NCBI GenBank assembly: GCA_020024455.1
Contig: JAHHTU010000021.1
Coordinates: 1-41,658, forward strand
Reading direction: 5' to 3'
Source of the DNA: Anaerotignum sp.
GTDB lineage: Bacteria > Bacillota > Clostridia > Lachnospirales > Anaerotignaceae
Length of the DNA: 41,658 nt
The notes under the pieces were generated by a model. That model was not told the origin of the DNA. It made no database searches and worked only from the letters and a program-made list of their open reading frames with translations. The position numbers were made by a program, and so were the translations under genes. Below are positions 32,274-40,289 of this stretch, in pieces; the first letter of the stretch is position 1, and the number at the start of each line of letters is the position of its first letter.

Positions 32274-33608
32274 ATGACACAGAAAAGATACAATCAACAA
32301 AAAAAACCGGAACACCACAAAAAAAAGAAAGGGTTTCACCCCATCAGATTATTTTGCAAAGTGGTACTTTCCATTGTGATGTCCTTTTTGATACTTTCCG
32401 GTGGTGCGGCATTTGCATATTATAAAATAACGGGAGAGTCCCCGTTTGGCGGATATGTCGGTCTTACCAATGCGGCAGATTTGAATTTGCTGGACGCCAT
32501 GCTGAGAAAGGATATGAAACTCAATATTGCGGTGTTTGGTACAGACAAAGAAGGGGCAAGAACAGACGTGATGTTTGTGGTGCATTATGACAGTGCAAAC
32601 GAAAGTTTGGATTTGTTGTCATTGCCCAGAGATACCCGTGTTTCTATTTGCAATGAAGTCATTGAAGATTATAAAAAACATAATCACACATACAACAAAG
32701 TAACAAAATTGAATGCCGTACATTCATACAGTGGCAAAGACAATGCGAGCGAAAATACAGTATTGCAGATTGAGGATTTGTTGGGTGTGGATATACAGCA
32801 TTATATCAAAGTGGATTTGGACGCATTCCGAAAAATTGTGGATACCGTAGGTGGTGTGGAGGTCGATGTCCCACAAGATATGCATTACAGCGACCCTGCA
32901 CAGAATTTGTATATTGACTTGAAGGCGGGCGTGCAGACACTCAATGGCGACCAAGCAGAGCAGTTGGTGCGGTTTCGAAAATATCCGACCGGTGATGAAG
33001 GCAGAATTCAGGTACAGCAATTATTCTTGAATGCTTTGGCAAATAAAGTGCTGAATACAGAAAGCGTTTTGAAAAATATGCCGGATTATGTTTCTATTTT
33101 ATATAAAGATATTCAAACGGATATTTCTTTGAAAGATATTTTGAAATATGTAAATTATATCGAAAAAATAGACAGCAGTAAAATTACCATGCAGACATTA
33201 CCCGGCACAGGGCAATATATTGGCGGTGTTTCCTATTTTGTGCATGATGCAGAGGAAACAGCTGCATTGGTAGATGAGATTTTTTATCAGGAACGAACGA
33301 ATCACACCACAACAGAGGGGAGTCACAACAGTGACAGCAAACAGTTCAACATTGAAGTGTCAAACGGGGGCAGTGTCAACGGTTTGGCTGGGCAATATGC
33401 AGAAAAGCTCAAAGCACAAGGGTATACACTCACACAGCCGACCAACTATACAGGACAACAAACACCACAAACCAGAATACAAGTCAAATCTGCGGGTGTA
33501 GGCAACGATTTGATATCTTATTTTGCAAATGCAAAAGTGGAAGTTGCCCCCGATGATTTGCCAAGTGGTGTGGATATTCGGATTATACTGGGGACAGAAG
33601 AACGCTAA
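32274..33608 (+). CDS. LytR-CpsA-Psr family protein with C-terminal LytR_C-type domain
   Basis: A 444-residue LCP protein. There is a short basic tail (1-22) and a membrane helix (about 28-50). The LCP domain (about 75-340) shows NIAVFGTDKEGARTD, LLSLPRDTRVS, TKLNAVHSYSG, GGVEVDVPQ and RFRKYPTGDEGRIQVQQ, with the catalytic Arg and Asp residues kept. After a Ser/Thr/Asn linker, residues about 352-442 form a LytR_C-like module (FNIEVSNGGSVNGLAGQYAE). It follows the first LCP gene and precedes udk by 13 bases, so the four genes form one operon. Confidence 0.93.
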   Translation: MTQKRYNQQKKPEHHKKKKGFHPIRLFCKVVLSIVMSFLILSGGAAFAYYKITGESPFGGYVGLTNAADLNLLDAMLRKDMKLNIAVFGTDKEGARTDVMFVVHYDSANESLDLLSLPRDTRVSICNEVIEDYKKHNHTYNKVTKLNAVHSYSGKDNASENTVLQIEDLLGVDIQHYIKVDLDAFRKIVDTVGGVEVDVPQDMHYSDPAQNLYIDLKAGVQTLNGDQAEQLVRFRKYPTGDEGRIQVQQLFLNALANKVLNTESVLKNMPDYVSILYKDIQTDISLKDILKYVNYIEKIDSSKITMQTLPGTGQYIGGVSYFVHDAEETAALVDEIFYQERTNHTTTEGSHNSDSKQFNIEVSNGGSVNGLAGQYAEKLKAQGYTLTQPTNYTGQQTPQTRIQVKSAGVGNDLISYFANAKVEVAPDDLPSGVDIRIILGTEER

Positions 33609-33621
33609 GGAGGAGAACAAT

Positions 33622-34251
33622 ATGATAAACGATATCATGGTGATTGGGATTGCAGGTGGTACGGGGAGTGGAAAAACCACGTTGACCAATCGCTTAAAAG
33701 AACGCTTTGGAAACGATGTGACGGTGATTTATCATGACAATTATTACAAAAGACATGATGATATGACATATGAACAACGTTGTCTGTTGAATTATGACCA
33801 CCCAGATGCGTTTGACACAGATTTGATGATTGCACATATCAAAGATTTGCGTGAGGGAAAAAGCGTAGAGTGTCCTGTGTATGATTTTACACAGCACAAT
33901 CGTTCTGATAAAACCATTACAATTACACCAACAAAAGTCATGATTATCGAAGGGATTTTGATATTTGAAAATCCGTATTTGCGGGATTTGATGGATATTA
34001 AAGTATTTGTGGATACCGACGCTGATGTGAGAATACTCAGAAGAATACTGCGTGATGTGGAAGAAAGGGGCAGAAGCTTGGAATCTGTGGTCAATCAGTA
34101 TTTGACAACCGTAAAACCCATGCATGAGCAGTTTGTAGAGCCAAGCAAAAGAGCGTCTGATATCATTGTGTTGGAAGGCGGAAACAACGTTGTGGCATTG
34201 GATATGATGATACAGCGTATTTATACACACGTACAGGGAACTGGGATATAA
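33622..34251 (+). CDS. udk: Uridine kinase
   Basis: A 209-residue nucleoside kinase that phosphorylates uridine and cytidine in pyrimidine salvage. Walker A is GGTGSGKTT (residues 10-18). It is followed by VIYHDNYYK, NYDHPDAFD, CPVYDFTQHNR (substrate loop), IIEGILIFE and the LID region with RRILRDVEERGR. AAGGAGG lies 8 bases before ATG 33622, where family members start, so the longer frame from 33523 is rejected. Its place behind two LCP genes is probably operon convenience, though UMP feeds UDP-sugar pools for wall polymers (inference). Confidence 0.96.
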   Translation: MINDIMVIGIAGGTGSGKTTLTNRLKERFGNDVTVIYHDNYYKRHDDMTYEQRCLLNYDHPDAFDTDLMIAHIKDLREGKSVECPVYDFTQHNRSDKTITITPTKVMIIEGILIFENPYLRDLMDIKVFVDTDADVRILRRILRDVEERGRSLESVVNQYLTTVKPMHEQFVEPSKRASDIIVLEGGNNVVALDMMIQRIYTHVQGTGI

Positions 34252-34265
34252 AGAGGGGATAGAAC

Positions 34266-34448
34266 GTGGATTGGAAAGAAAAATTGAGAAAAGCGTTTGT
34301 TTCAGGGTTATGTTTTAGTATGATGTATAATCTGTTGTTTATATATGAAGGCATCAGTATTGTAAAATTTGTCGGGTTTGTAGTGTTGTTTACAGCATTG
34401 TACTTTTTATGGCTGTTATTGGTGCCGGATAAAAAAGATAAATTTTAA
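34266..34448 (+). CDS. Small two-helix membrane protein, unknown
   Basis: A 60-residue protein starting at GTG, with AGAGGGG about 9 bases upstream. Two hydrophobic helices (about 10-27 and 33-53) are flanked by basic residues at both ends (MDWKEKLRK; PDKKDKF). No family recognised. It is 14 bases after udk and directly before a strong terminator, which makes it the last gene of the LCP operon. Confidence 0.65.
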   Translation: MDWKEKLRKAFVSGLCFSMMYNLLFIYEGISIVKFVGFVVLFTALYFLWLLLVPDKKDKF

Positions 34449-34450
34449 GC

Positions 34451-34488
34451 AAATAAAAAATGGAGGGGTAACCCTCCATTTTTTATTT
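34451..34488 (+). terminator. Bidirectional terminator between the LCP operon and htpG
   Basis: A perfect 17-base stem (34451-34467 with 34472-34488), AAAAAATGGAGGG-GTAA-CCCTCCATTTTTT at the core. Confidence 0.92.
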
Positions 34489-36483
34489 ATCTGCCAGTTT
34501 TTCCAAGATACGGTTGCTTCTGTCCAAGAAGGCAGTCATTTCTTCACTGGTTAAACTTCTATGGCTCATCAACGCCAAATCATACACTTGATGACAAATC
34601 ATATCCAAATCTTCTTTTTTGTCAGATTCTTCTGCGTGTTTGATGAGGTATTGTATCAATGTGTTGTTTTTGTTCAATACCAGTGTTTCGTCCGGTTTGA
34701 CTTGTGCAAACATGGCTTTATACATTTCGTTGTTGCCATAAGCCTCCATCATTTCCATCATACGACGGCTTTCTTCACTCAACAAAATCATCGCAGTCAC
34801 TTGTGCGGATTTCAACGGTTCTGCTTTTACTTTTAAGTTTTCATTGCCCAATATTTGACGGAACAATGTTTCCATTTGGGTGTTGGTGTATGTGTCTGCC
34901 TGTTTTTGTGCCTCGCTTTGTTCGGTGTCTGCTTTTTGTTGCAGTGTGTCAGTGATATCTGCATCAATACGCTGTACTTTGACACCGGGGTTTTTGTATT
35001 CCAAGAAAGAAACAAAAGGTTTGTCCACAGGCGTGGTTAATATGGCAGCCTCCAAGCCCTGTTCTTGGAACATACGAATATATTGTGCCTGTTGTGCTTC
35101 GTCTGTGACAAAGAAAATTTTGTTTTCGTGTTTTTCTTTGTTTTTGTCCAAATATTCCTGTACGGTTTCATAAACGCCGTCAGTGGTTTTCAAAAGCAAT
35201 GCGTCTTTGATTTTGTCATATAGTTTTTCTTCTCGCATACAACCGTATTTGAAGAACATACCAATGTCGTCCCAAAATCCTTCGTAGGTGGTTCTGTCTG
35301 CTTTGAATAATTGGTTTAATTTGTCGGCTACTTTTTTGGTGATGTAGCTGTTCATTTTTTCCACATAACCATCATTTTGCAACGCACTTCTGGAAACATT
35401 CAAAGGCATATCCGGACAGTCCAACACGCCTTTTAACAAAAGCAAAAATTCGGGTACCACTTCTTTGATGTTGTCTGCAATATATACCTGATTGGAATAC
35501 AGCTTGATTTGCCCTTCCACAACGTCCATTTGTTCTACCAATTTGGGGAAATACAAAATCCCTTTCAGACGGAATGGATAGTCCATATTCAAATGTATCC
35601 AGAACAAGGGGTCATTCATATCAAAGAATACTTTGTGATAGAATGCTTTGTATGCTTCCTCTGTGCAGTCTTTGGGTTGTTTGAGCCACAAAGGAGAGGG
35701 GTCATTCAATGGTTTGGGTTCTTCCGGTTCTTCGGGTTGTTGATTTGCTTTTTCCAATAATTCTTCTTTGGAAAGTGTTTTTGCTTCTTCTGCGGAAACA
35801 TGAATGGTGTTGTCTTGTTTTTGTTCCGTTTCTGTTTCCTCTTTTTCTTCTATCACATCGACAAATATGGGTACAGGCATGAATGCACAATATTTGTGCA
35901 GAGCATCATATAATTTGGTTTCGTCCAAAAATTCTTCGCCATCTTCGCTCAAAAACAACGTGATGGTCGTACCATGTTCTGTGCGTGTGCCTGTCTCCAT
36001 TTCATAATCAATACCATCTGCACAGCTCCATTTTGCAGGTTGTGTTTCGCTACGGTAAGAAAGTGTGTCAATTTCCACTTGATTGGCTACCATAAATGCA
36101 GAATAAAAACCAAGTCCGAAATGTCCGATGATTTCGTTGTCGTTTTCTGCTTTTTCTTGGTATTTTGCCAAAAAGTCTGTTGCACCGGAAAATGCAATTT
36201 GGTTGATGTATTTTTTGATTTCCGCATCAGTCATACCAATACCATTATCTATGATTTGCAGTTGTTTTTGTTTCTTGTCTAAAACAACATGAACAGAAAA
36301 TGGTGTATCCGCAGGGATATGGTCTGCCTCTCCCATCAGCATCAATTTTTTTAATTTTGTGACAGCATCACAAGCGTTTGACACCAATTCACGAATGAAT
36401 ATGTCTTTGTCTGTGTAGAGCCATTTTTTGATAATGGGTAAAAAGTTTTCGCTATTGATAGAAAGATTACCTGTTTCCTTCAT
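34483..36483 (-). CDS. htpG: Molecular chaperone HtpG (Hsp90)
   Basis: A 666-residue Hsp90. The GHKL ATPase is intact: ELVSNACDA (32-40), DNGIGMTD (79-86), GHFGLGFYSAF (120-130) and GTTITLFL. Middle and C-terminal dimerisation domains follow. Between the N and M domains, residues 211-261 form an acidic linker (runs of Glu with Pro), about 30 residues longer than in E. coli HtpG and recalling eukaryotic Hsp90. ATG 36483 has AGGAGG upstream, and the frame to 36540 has none. A perfect CIRCE element lies about 95-120 bases upstream, so HrcA control is expected. Confidence 0.96.
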   Translation of the reverse strand: MKETGNLSINSENFLPIIKKWLYTDKDIFIRELVSNACDAVTKLKKLMLMGEADHIPADTPFSVHVVLDKKQKQLQIIDNGIGMTDAEIKKYINQIAFSGATDFLAKYQEKAENDNEIIGHFGLGFYSAFMVANQVEIDTLSYRSETQPAKWSCADGIDYEMETGTRTEHGTTITLFLSEDGEEFLDETKLYDALHKYCAFMPVPIFVDVIEEKEETETEQKQDNTIHVSAEEAKTLSKEELLEKANQQPEEPEEPKPLNDPSPLWLKQPKDCTEEAYKAFYHKVFFDMNDPLFWIHLNMDYPFRLKGILYFPKLVEQMDVVEGQIKLYSNQVYIADNIKEVVPEFLLLLKGVLDCPDMPLNVSRSALQNDGYVEKMNSYITKKVADKLNQLFKADRTTYEGFWDDIGMFFKYGCMREEKLYDKIKDALLLKTTDGVYETVQEYLDKNKEKHENKIFFVTDEAQQAQYIRMFQEQGLEAAILTTPVDKPFVSFLEYKNPGVKVQRIDADITDTLQQKADTEQSEAQKQADTYTNTQMETLFRQILGNENLKVKAEPLKSAQVTAMILLSEESRRMMEMMEAYGNNEMYKAMFAQVKPDETLVLNKNNTLIQYLIKHAEESDKKEDLDMICHQVYDLALMSHRSLTSEEMTAFLDRSNRILEKLADK

Positions 36484-36541
36484 GTATATCTGCCTCCTAT
36501 TCGATATCAAACAACCATATCGTTGTTGGTTTACAAGCAAT

Positions 36542-36569
36542 ATTGTAGCACGCCAAAATGAAAAGTCAA
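36542..36569 (-). promoter_or_regulatory. Promoter of htpG
   Basis: TTGACT (36564-36569), a 16-base spacer and TACAAT (36542-36547) on the minus strand. Confidence 0.7.
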
Positions 36570-36576
36570 GAAAAAA

Positions 36577-36603
36577 TTAGCACTCATAAGAAATGAGTGC
36601 TAA
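36577..36603. promoter_or_regulatory. CIRCE element (HrcA operator)
   Basis: TTAGCACTC-N9-GAGTGCTAA is a perfect match to the CIRCE consensus. It lies between the DUF5721 stop and the htpG promoter, and on the htpG strand it sits just upstream of the best -35. Confidence 0.97.
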
Positions 36604-36609
36604 CAAAAG

Positions 36610-37065
36610 TCAATCTTCTTTTTGTATGGCAATTTGATGTGTCCGACAAAATGATGATACCCACGCTTCCCATTGGCTTTCGTCGGTCTTATCCAATGAA
36701 AAAGATTGTTGTGCAATGGAAAGTGTGCAAAGCAGTGTGTTTTCTCGAAATAAGATATTCCAAAACAATGCTGCGGCATTGGGATATGTTTGGGTATCGG
36801 TTTGCGGACGGGATAACACCAGTTTCATTTGTTTTGGTGTTTTTTTGCCTTTGACAGCTTGGAACACAAGCGGTTTGATTTCTGACCAACTGCAATACGG
36901 TTCGGTTTGCGTTTCGTCATAATACTCCATATCCCGTTTGCCATCTATGGAAATATGCGTAAAAGCGGAAATTTCACATTGTCGCAAACAAAAATCATCG
37001 AAAATGTTGCCTTTGAGCAACAATGACATAAATGTTTTGGTGTCCGGTATCGTAAAAGCAAACAT
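36610..37065 (-). CDS. DUF5721 family protein
   Basis: A 151-residue cytoplasmic protein of a small family found mainly in Lachnospiraceae-type genomes. The pattern is as expected: TIPDTKTFMSLLLKGNIFDD at the start, a ISAFTHISIDGKRDMEYYDE stretch, then WSEIKPLVFQAVKGKKTP and a closing SFSLDKTDESQWEAWVSSF. Function is unknown. AAAAGGAGG precedes the ATG, and a good promoter lies just upstream. It is on the same strand as htpG, with the CIRCE between. Confidence 0.8.
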   Translation of the reverse strand: MFAFTIPDTKTFMSLLLKGNIFDDFCLRQCEISAFTHISIDGKRDMEYYDETQTEPYCSWSEIKPLVFQAVKGKKTPKQMKLVLSRPQTDTQTYPNAAALFWNILFRENTLLCTLSIAQQSFSLDKTDESQWEAWVSSFCRTHQIAIQKED

Positions 37066-37094
37066 GATGGTTCCTCCTTTTGATGATAAAAAGT

Positions 37095-37123
37095 ATTATA
37101 CAATGCTTTACGGGGTTTGACAA
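37095..37123 (-). promoter_or_regulatory. Promoter of the DUF5721 gene
   Basis: TTGTCA (37118-37123), a 17-base spacer and TATAAT (37095-37100) on the minus strand. Confidence 0.8.
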
Positions 37124-37196
37124 TGTGCAGTGCCGACAGAAATCGGACGTACGAAAATAAAAAATGGTTTACAAAAAGGAAAATGATGTATTTTTA

Positions 37197-37225
37197 TTGC
37201 GTTTGTGGGTAGGCTATATTATAAT
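37197..37225 (+). promoter_or_regulatory. Promoter of glnS
   Basis: TTGCGT (37197-37202), a 17-base spacer and TATAAT (37220-37225), 43 bases before the start. No T-box features were found in the short leader. Confidence 0.7.
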
Positions 37226-37267
37226 GAAATACAAAATCAATGTGTAAAATAGGAGGGGAACTATCCC

Positions 37268-38947
37268 ATGGCAGAAGATAAAACAATCGAAAACAGTGGA
37301 TTGGGAACAACAGGGAATTTTATACATAGTTATGTCCAAGCGGATTTAGAGGGCGAACTGCAAAAAATTCATACCCGTTTTCCACCGGAACCAAATGGCT
37401 ATTTGCATATCGGACACGCAAAATCCATATGCTTGAATTTTGGTTTGGCAAATTTATATGGTGGCAAGTGCAATTTGCGTTTTGATGACACCAACCCCAC
37501 AAAAGAAGATGTGGAATATGTCAATTCCATACAGGAAGATGTCAAATGGTTGGGATTTGACTGGGAAGACAGATTGTACTATGCGTCTTCTTATTTTGAA
37601 AAATTTTATGAAGTGGCATTGAAACTTATTCGGGAAGGCAAAGCATTTGTGTGTGATTTGAATGCGGAACAGATGAGACAATACAGAGGCACACTCAGCT
37701 CTCCCGGAAAAGAAAGCCCTTACCGCAATCGTAGTGTAGAAGAAAATTTGGATTTGTTTGCACGCATGAAAGCAGGCGAATTCCCCGACGGTTCTCGCAC
37801 ATTGCGTGCAAAAATTGATATGGCTTCTCCCAATATCAACATGAGAGACCCTGTATTGTATCGTATTTCTCACGCAGAACACCACAACACCGGTGATGCA
37901 TGGTGCATTTATCCGATGTATGACTTTGCACACCCCTTGGAAGATGCCATCGAAGGCATTACACACTCTATTTGTACCATGGAATTTGAAGACCACCGTC
38001 CTTTGTATGAATGGGTAGTCAGAGAGGCAGGATATGTCAACCACCCGCCCAGACAGATTGAATTTGCCCGTTTGGGTATGACCAACACCGTGATGAGCAA
38101 AAGAAAATTGCGTGCGTTGGTGGAAGATGGTTTGGTAGATGGCTGGGACGACCCTCGTATGCCAACCATCAGCGGTTTGCGTCGCAGAGGATACACACCT
38201 GCATCAATCCGTGATTTTTGTGAAAGAATTGGCGTATCCAAAGCAAACAGTGTGGTAGACAGTGGTTTGTTGGATTATTGTATCCGTGACGATTTGAAAG
38301 CAAAAGCACCTGTGGTGATGGCAATTTTAGACCCCTTGAAATTGGTGATTACCAATTATCCGGAAGGGCAAGTGGAAATGATGGAATTGGAAAACAATCC
38401 GGAAAATCCGGAAATGGGCAGCCGTTCTGTACCATTTACCAGAGAATTGTATATTGAACAAGAGGACTTTATGGAAGAACCTGTGAAAAAATTCTTCCGT
38501 TTGGCACCGGGCAAAGAAGTGCGTTTGAAAGGGGCATATTTTGTGACTTGCACAGATGTCATCAAAGACGAAAACGGCAATATCACAGAAGTACATTGCA
38601 CATATGACCCCGAAACAAAAAGCGGCAGCGGTTTTGAAGGCAGAAAAGTCAAAGGTACTTTGCATTGGGTGAGTGCGGCAAAAAATGTCAGAGCCACTGC
38701 AAGATTGTATGACTATATGATGTTGGACAATCCTGATGATGCCAACGGTGATATGATGATGAACCCCCATTCTTTGGAAGTGAAAGAAAATGTGGTCATT
38801 GAAGAAAGCATTGCACAGGCAAAATTGGGCGAACGTTTCCAATTTATGAGAAACGGATATTATATTGTGGATACCAAAGATACCACAGCAGAGCATTTGG
38901 TATTTAACCGTATTGTACCATTGAAAAGCTCTTTCAAATTGAAATGA
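37268..38947 (+). CDS. glnS: Glutaminyl-tRNA synthetase
   Basis: A 559-residue class I synthetase charging tRNA-Gln. The HIGH box is PPEPNGYLHIGHAKS (about 38-52) and the KMSKS box is VMSKRKL. FDDTNPTKED and HNTGDAWCIYPMYDFAH bind substrate, and the C-terminal anticodon-binding beta-barrels are present (YFVTCTDVIKDENGNITEV). AGGAGGGG lies 8 bases before the ATG. The presence of GlnRS means this organism need not rely on the GatCAB transamidation route for Gln-tRNA. It is monocistronic or followed by the DUF1963 gene, with no terminator in the 100-base gap. Confidence 0.97.
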   Translation: MAEDKTIENSGLGTTGNFIHSYVQADLEGELQKIHTRFPPEPNGYLHIGHAKSICLNFGLANLYGGKCNLRFDDTNPTKEDVEYVNSIQEDVKWLGFDWEDRLYYASSYFEKFYEVALKLIREGKAFVCDLNAEQMRQYRGTLSSPGKESPYRNRSVEENLDLFARMKAGEFPDGSRTLRAKIDMASPNINMRDPVLYRISHAEHHNTGDAWCIYPMYDFAHPLEDAIEGITHSICTMEFEDHRPLYEWVVREAGYVNHPPRQIEFARLGMTNTVMSKRKLRALVEDGLVDGWDDPRMPTISGLRRRGYTPASIRDFCERIGVSKANSVVDSGLLDYCIRDDLKAKAPVVMAILDPLKLVITNYPEGQVEMMELENNPENPEMGSRSVPFTRELYIEQEDFMEEPVKKFFRLAPGKEVRLKGAYFVTCTDVIKDENGNITEVHCTYDPETKSGSGFEGRKVKGTLHWVSAAKNVRATARLYDYMMLDNPDDANGDMMMNPHSLEVKENVVIEESIAQAKLGERFQFMRNGYYIVDTKDTTAEHLVFNRIVPLKSSFKLK

Positions 38948-39047
38948 TGAGGTATTTCCCCAGTCATATGCCGATGTATGGCAGAGAGAGGGGTAGAGTT
39001 ATCTACCACAAGCTGTTTCATGGAACAAAACCAAGGAGAAGAAACGT

Positions 39048-39971
39048 ATGGAAGCTGTTGAAAGCACAAAAAGCAATATGGAAAAAATCCTTTGCTGTCA
39101 ACGCATTGTGGATAAAATACAGATGGAGAGCAAGCGACCTGTATGTCGGCTAACATTCAGTCAGGAAGTTTTTTCCATTACGGACAGCCATTTGGGTGGT
39201 GTCCCGTATCTGCCGCACGGGCAGGAATACCCCGTTGGAGCAGATGGGCAAAGACTTTGGCTGTGCGCACAAATCAATTTTGCACAAATGCCTGTCATGG
39301 AGGGATTTCCCCAAGAGGGCATTTTGCAATTTTTCTTATCCGATTGGGATTATGATGGTGGATTTGGGCTGTATAGTGAATCGCCTGTTGCCATAGAGCA
39401 AGGGCAATGGCGTGTCCTGTATTATCCGTACATTGATGAGAGCGTAACAGAAGCAGAATGTAAAGAAAAGATGCCTATATTACAAGAAGGGGACGAAAAT
39501 TTGTGGCGTACCCCCAGCGTACCGATGAAAATGGATTTTTTGCCTGTTGATGCAGAGGGTGTCGGTGACACAGATTATCGGTTTGAAAAGTACTTTGCAG
39601 ACGAACTTTCCCATTGCCTGCCTGACGCTGATACAGAAGCGTATCTGCCTTACAGTTTGTATGGGGATATGCCTGCGGAACAGGAACTATGGCAACAGAT
39701 ACAAAATCAAATCAATATAGGTGGCTGTAAAATCGGTGGGTATCCCCGTTATGAGCAAGATGACCCTCGTTTGTACAGCCAAGCGTGTCAAAGAGATTTA
39801 GAGGTATGGGATACGCTACTCTTTCAGTTGGACGACCATACCTTTACATTTCCGGCAGGAGATGCGACGGATTTTGACCTAAACGGTGGTACACTGAATT
39901 TCCTCATTCGGTCGGAAGATTTGAAAAATCGGGATTTTTCGGCTGTTTTGGCACAATGGTCTTGCTCATAA
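39048..39971 (+). CDS. DUF1963 (YwqG-like) protein
   Basis: A 307-residue cytoplasmic protein of the DUF1963 family. Marks are the DSHLGGVPYLP segment, RLWLCAQINFAQMP, GILQFFLSDWDYDGGFGLY, IGGYPRYEQDDPR, and a C-terminal LLFQLDDHTF with LNFLIRSEDLKNRDFS. This is the familiar start-to-end order of YwqG proteins, whose biochemical role is not established. AAGGAG lies 11 bases before ATG 39048. A later in-frame ATG at 39078 is possible. A strong terminator follows. Confidence 0.87.
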   Translation: MEAVESTKSNMEKILCCQRIVDKIQMESKRPVCRLTFSQEVFSITDSHLGGVPYLPHGQEYPVGADGQRLWLCAQINFAQMPVMEGFPQEGILQFFLSDWDYDGGFGLYSESPVAIEQGQWRVLYYPYIDESVTEAECKEKMPILQEGDENLWRTPSVPMKMDFLPVDAEGVGDTDYRFEKYFADELSHCLPDADTEAYLPYSLYGDMPAEQELWQQIQNQINIGGCKIGGYPRYEQDDPRLYSQACQRDLEVWDTLLFQLDDHTFTFPAGDATDFDLNGGTLNFLIRSEDLKNRDFSAVLAQWSCS

Positions 39972-40015
39972 AGCAGACAAAGACTGTATCATTTCAATCA
40001 AAGTGAAACTGTACC

Positions 40016-40052
40016 AAGCAGGAAACCTTTCTCAGGGTTTCCTGCTTTTTTT
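40016..40052 (+). terminator. Terminator after the DUF1963 gene
   Basis: AAGCAGGAAACC (40016-40027) pairs with GGTTTCCTGCTT (40035-40046), then a T run. Confidence 0.9.
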
Positions 40053-40211
40053 GTACACAGAATGAAATCATGTATGTTATATAGAAAATGCAAAATTTTA
40101 CTATTTTTATACTTCTTTATCTTACATAATCGAACGGTTGGAAAATTTTTTATGAACAATATTACGATTATGTGACGTTTGCGCAATTATGTGGAATTTG
40201 AAAAAATGGCA

Positions 40212-40220
40212 TGGTATAAT
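40212..40220 (+). promoter_or_regulatory. Extended -10 promoter of the stalk/PepSY gene
   Basis: TGGTATAAT, 70 bases before ATG 40290, without a good -35. Confidence 0.55.
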
Positions 40221-40289
40221 ACATAAAAAAATATGAAAATGAAATTACTTTATAAGCAATATAACAGAAAACAGAAAGGAAGATGTAGT

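Larger units (their letters stand above)
39972..40289. other. Gene-free interval with a terminator and a promoter
   Basis: The 318-base gap contains the DUF1963 terminator (40016-40052) and an extended -10 promoter (40212-40220) for the next gene. The AT-rich middle (40053-40200) has short in-frame stretches on both strands but none with a ribosome-binding site, and no other structure was seen. Confidence 0.6.

Noticed and set aside
37124..37267. T-box or other riboswitch before glnS
   Set aside because: The leader after the promoter is only about 35 bases. The upstream CCGA/TCGG repeat (37133-37146) has 4-base arms and lies before the promoter.
38944..39153. 69-codon plus-strand frame between glnS and the DUF1963 gene
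   Set aside because: No ribosome-binding site and over 100 bases overlap with a recognised family gene in another frame.
40053..40200. Small ORF in the gap before the stalk/PepSY gene
   Set aside because: The only open frames lack a ribosome-binding site and run across the terminator.
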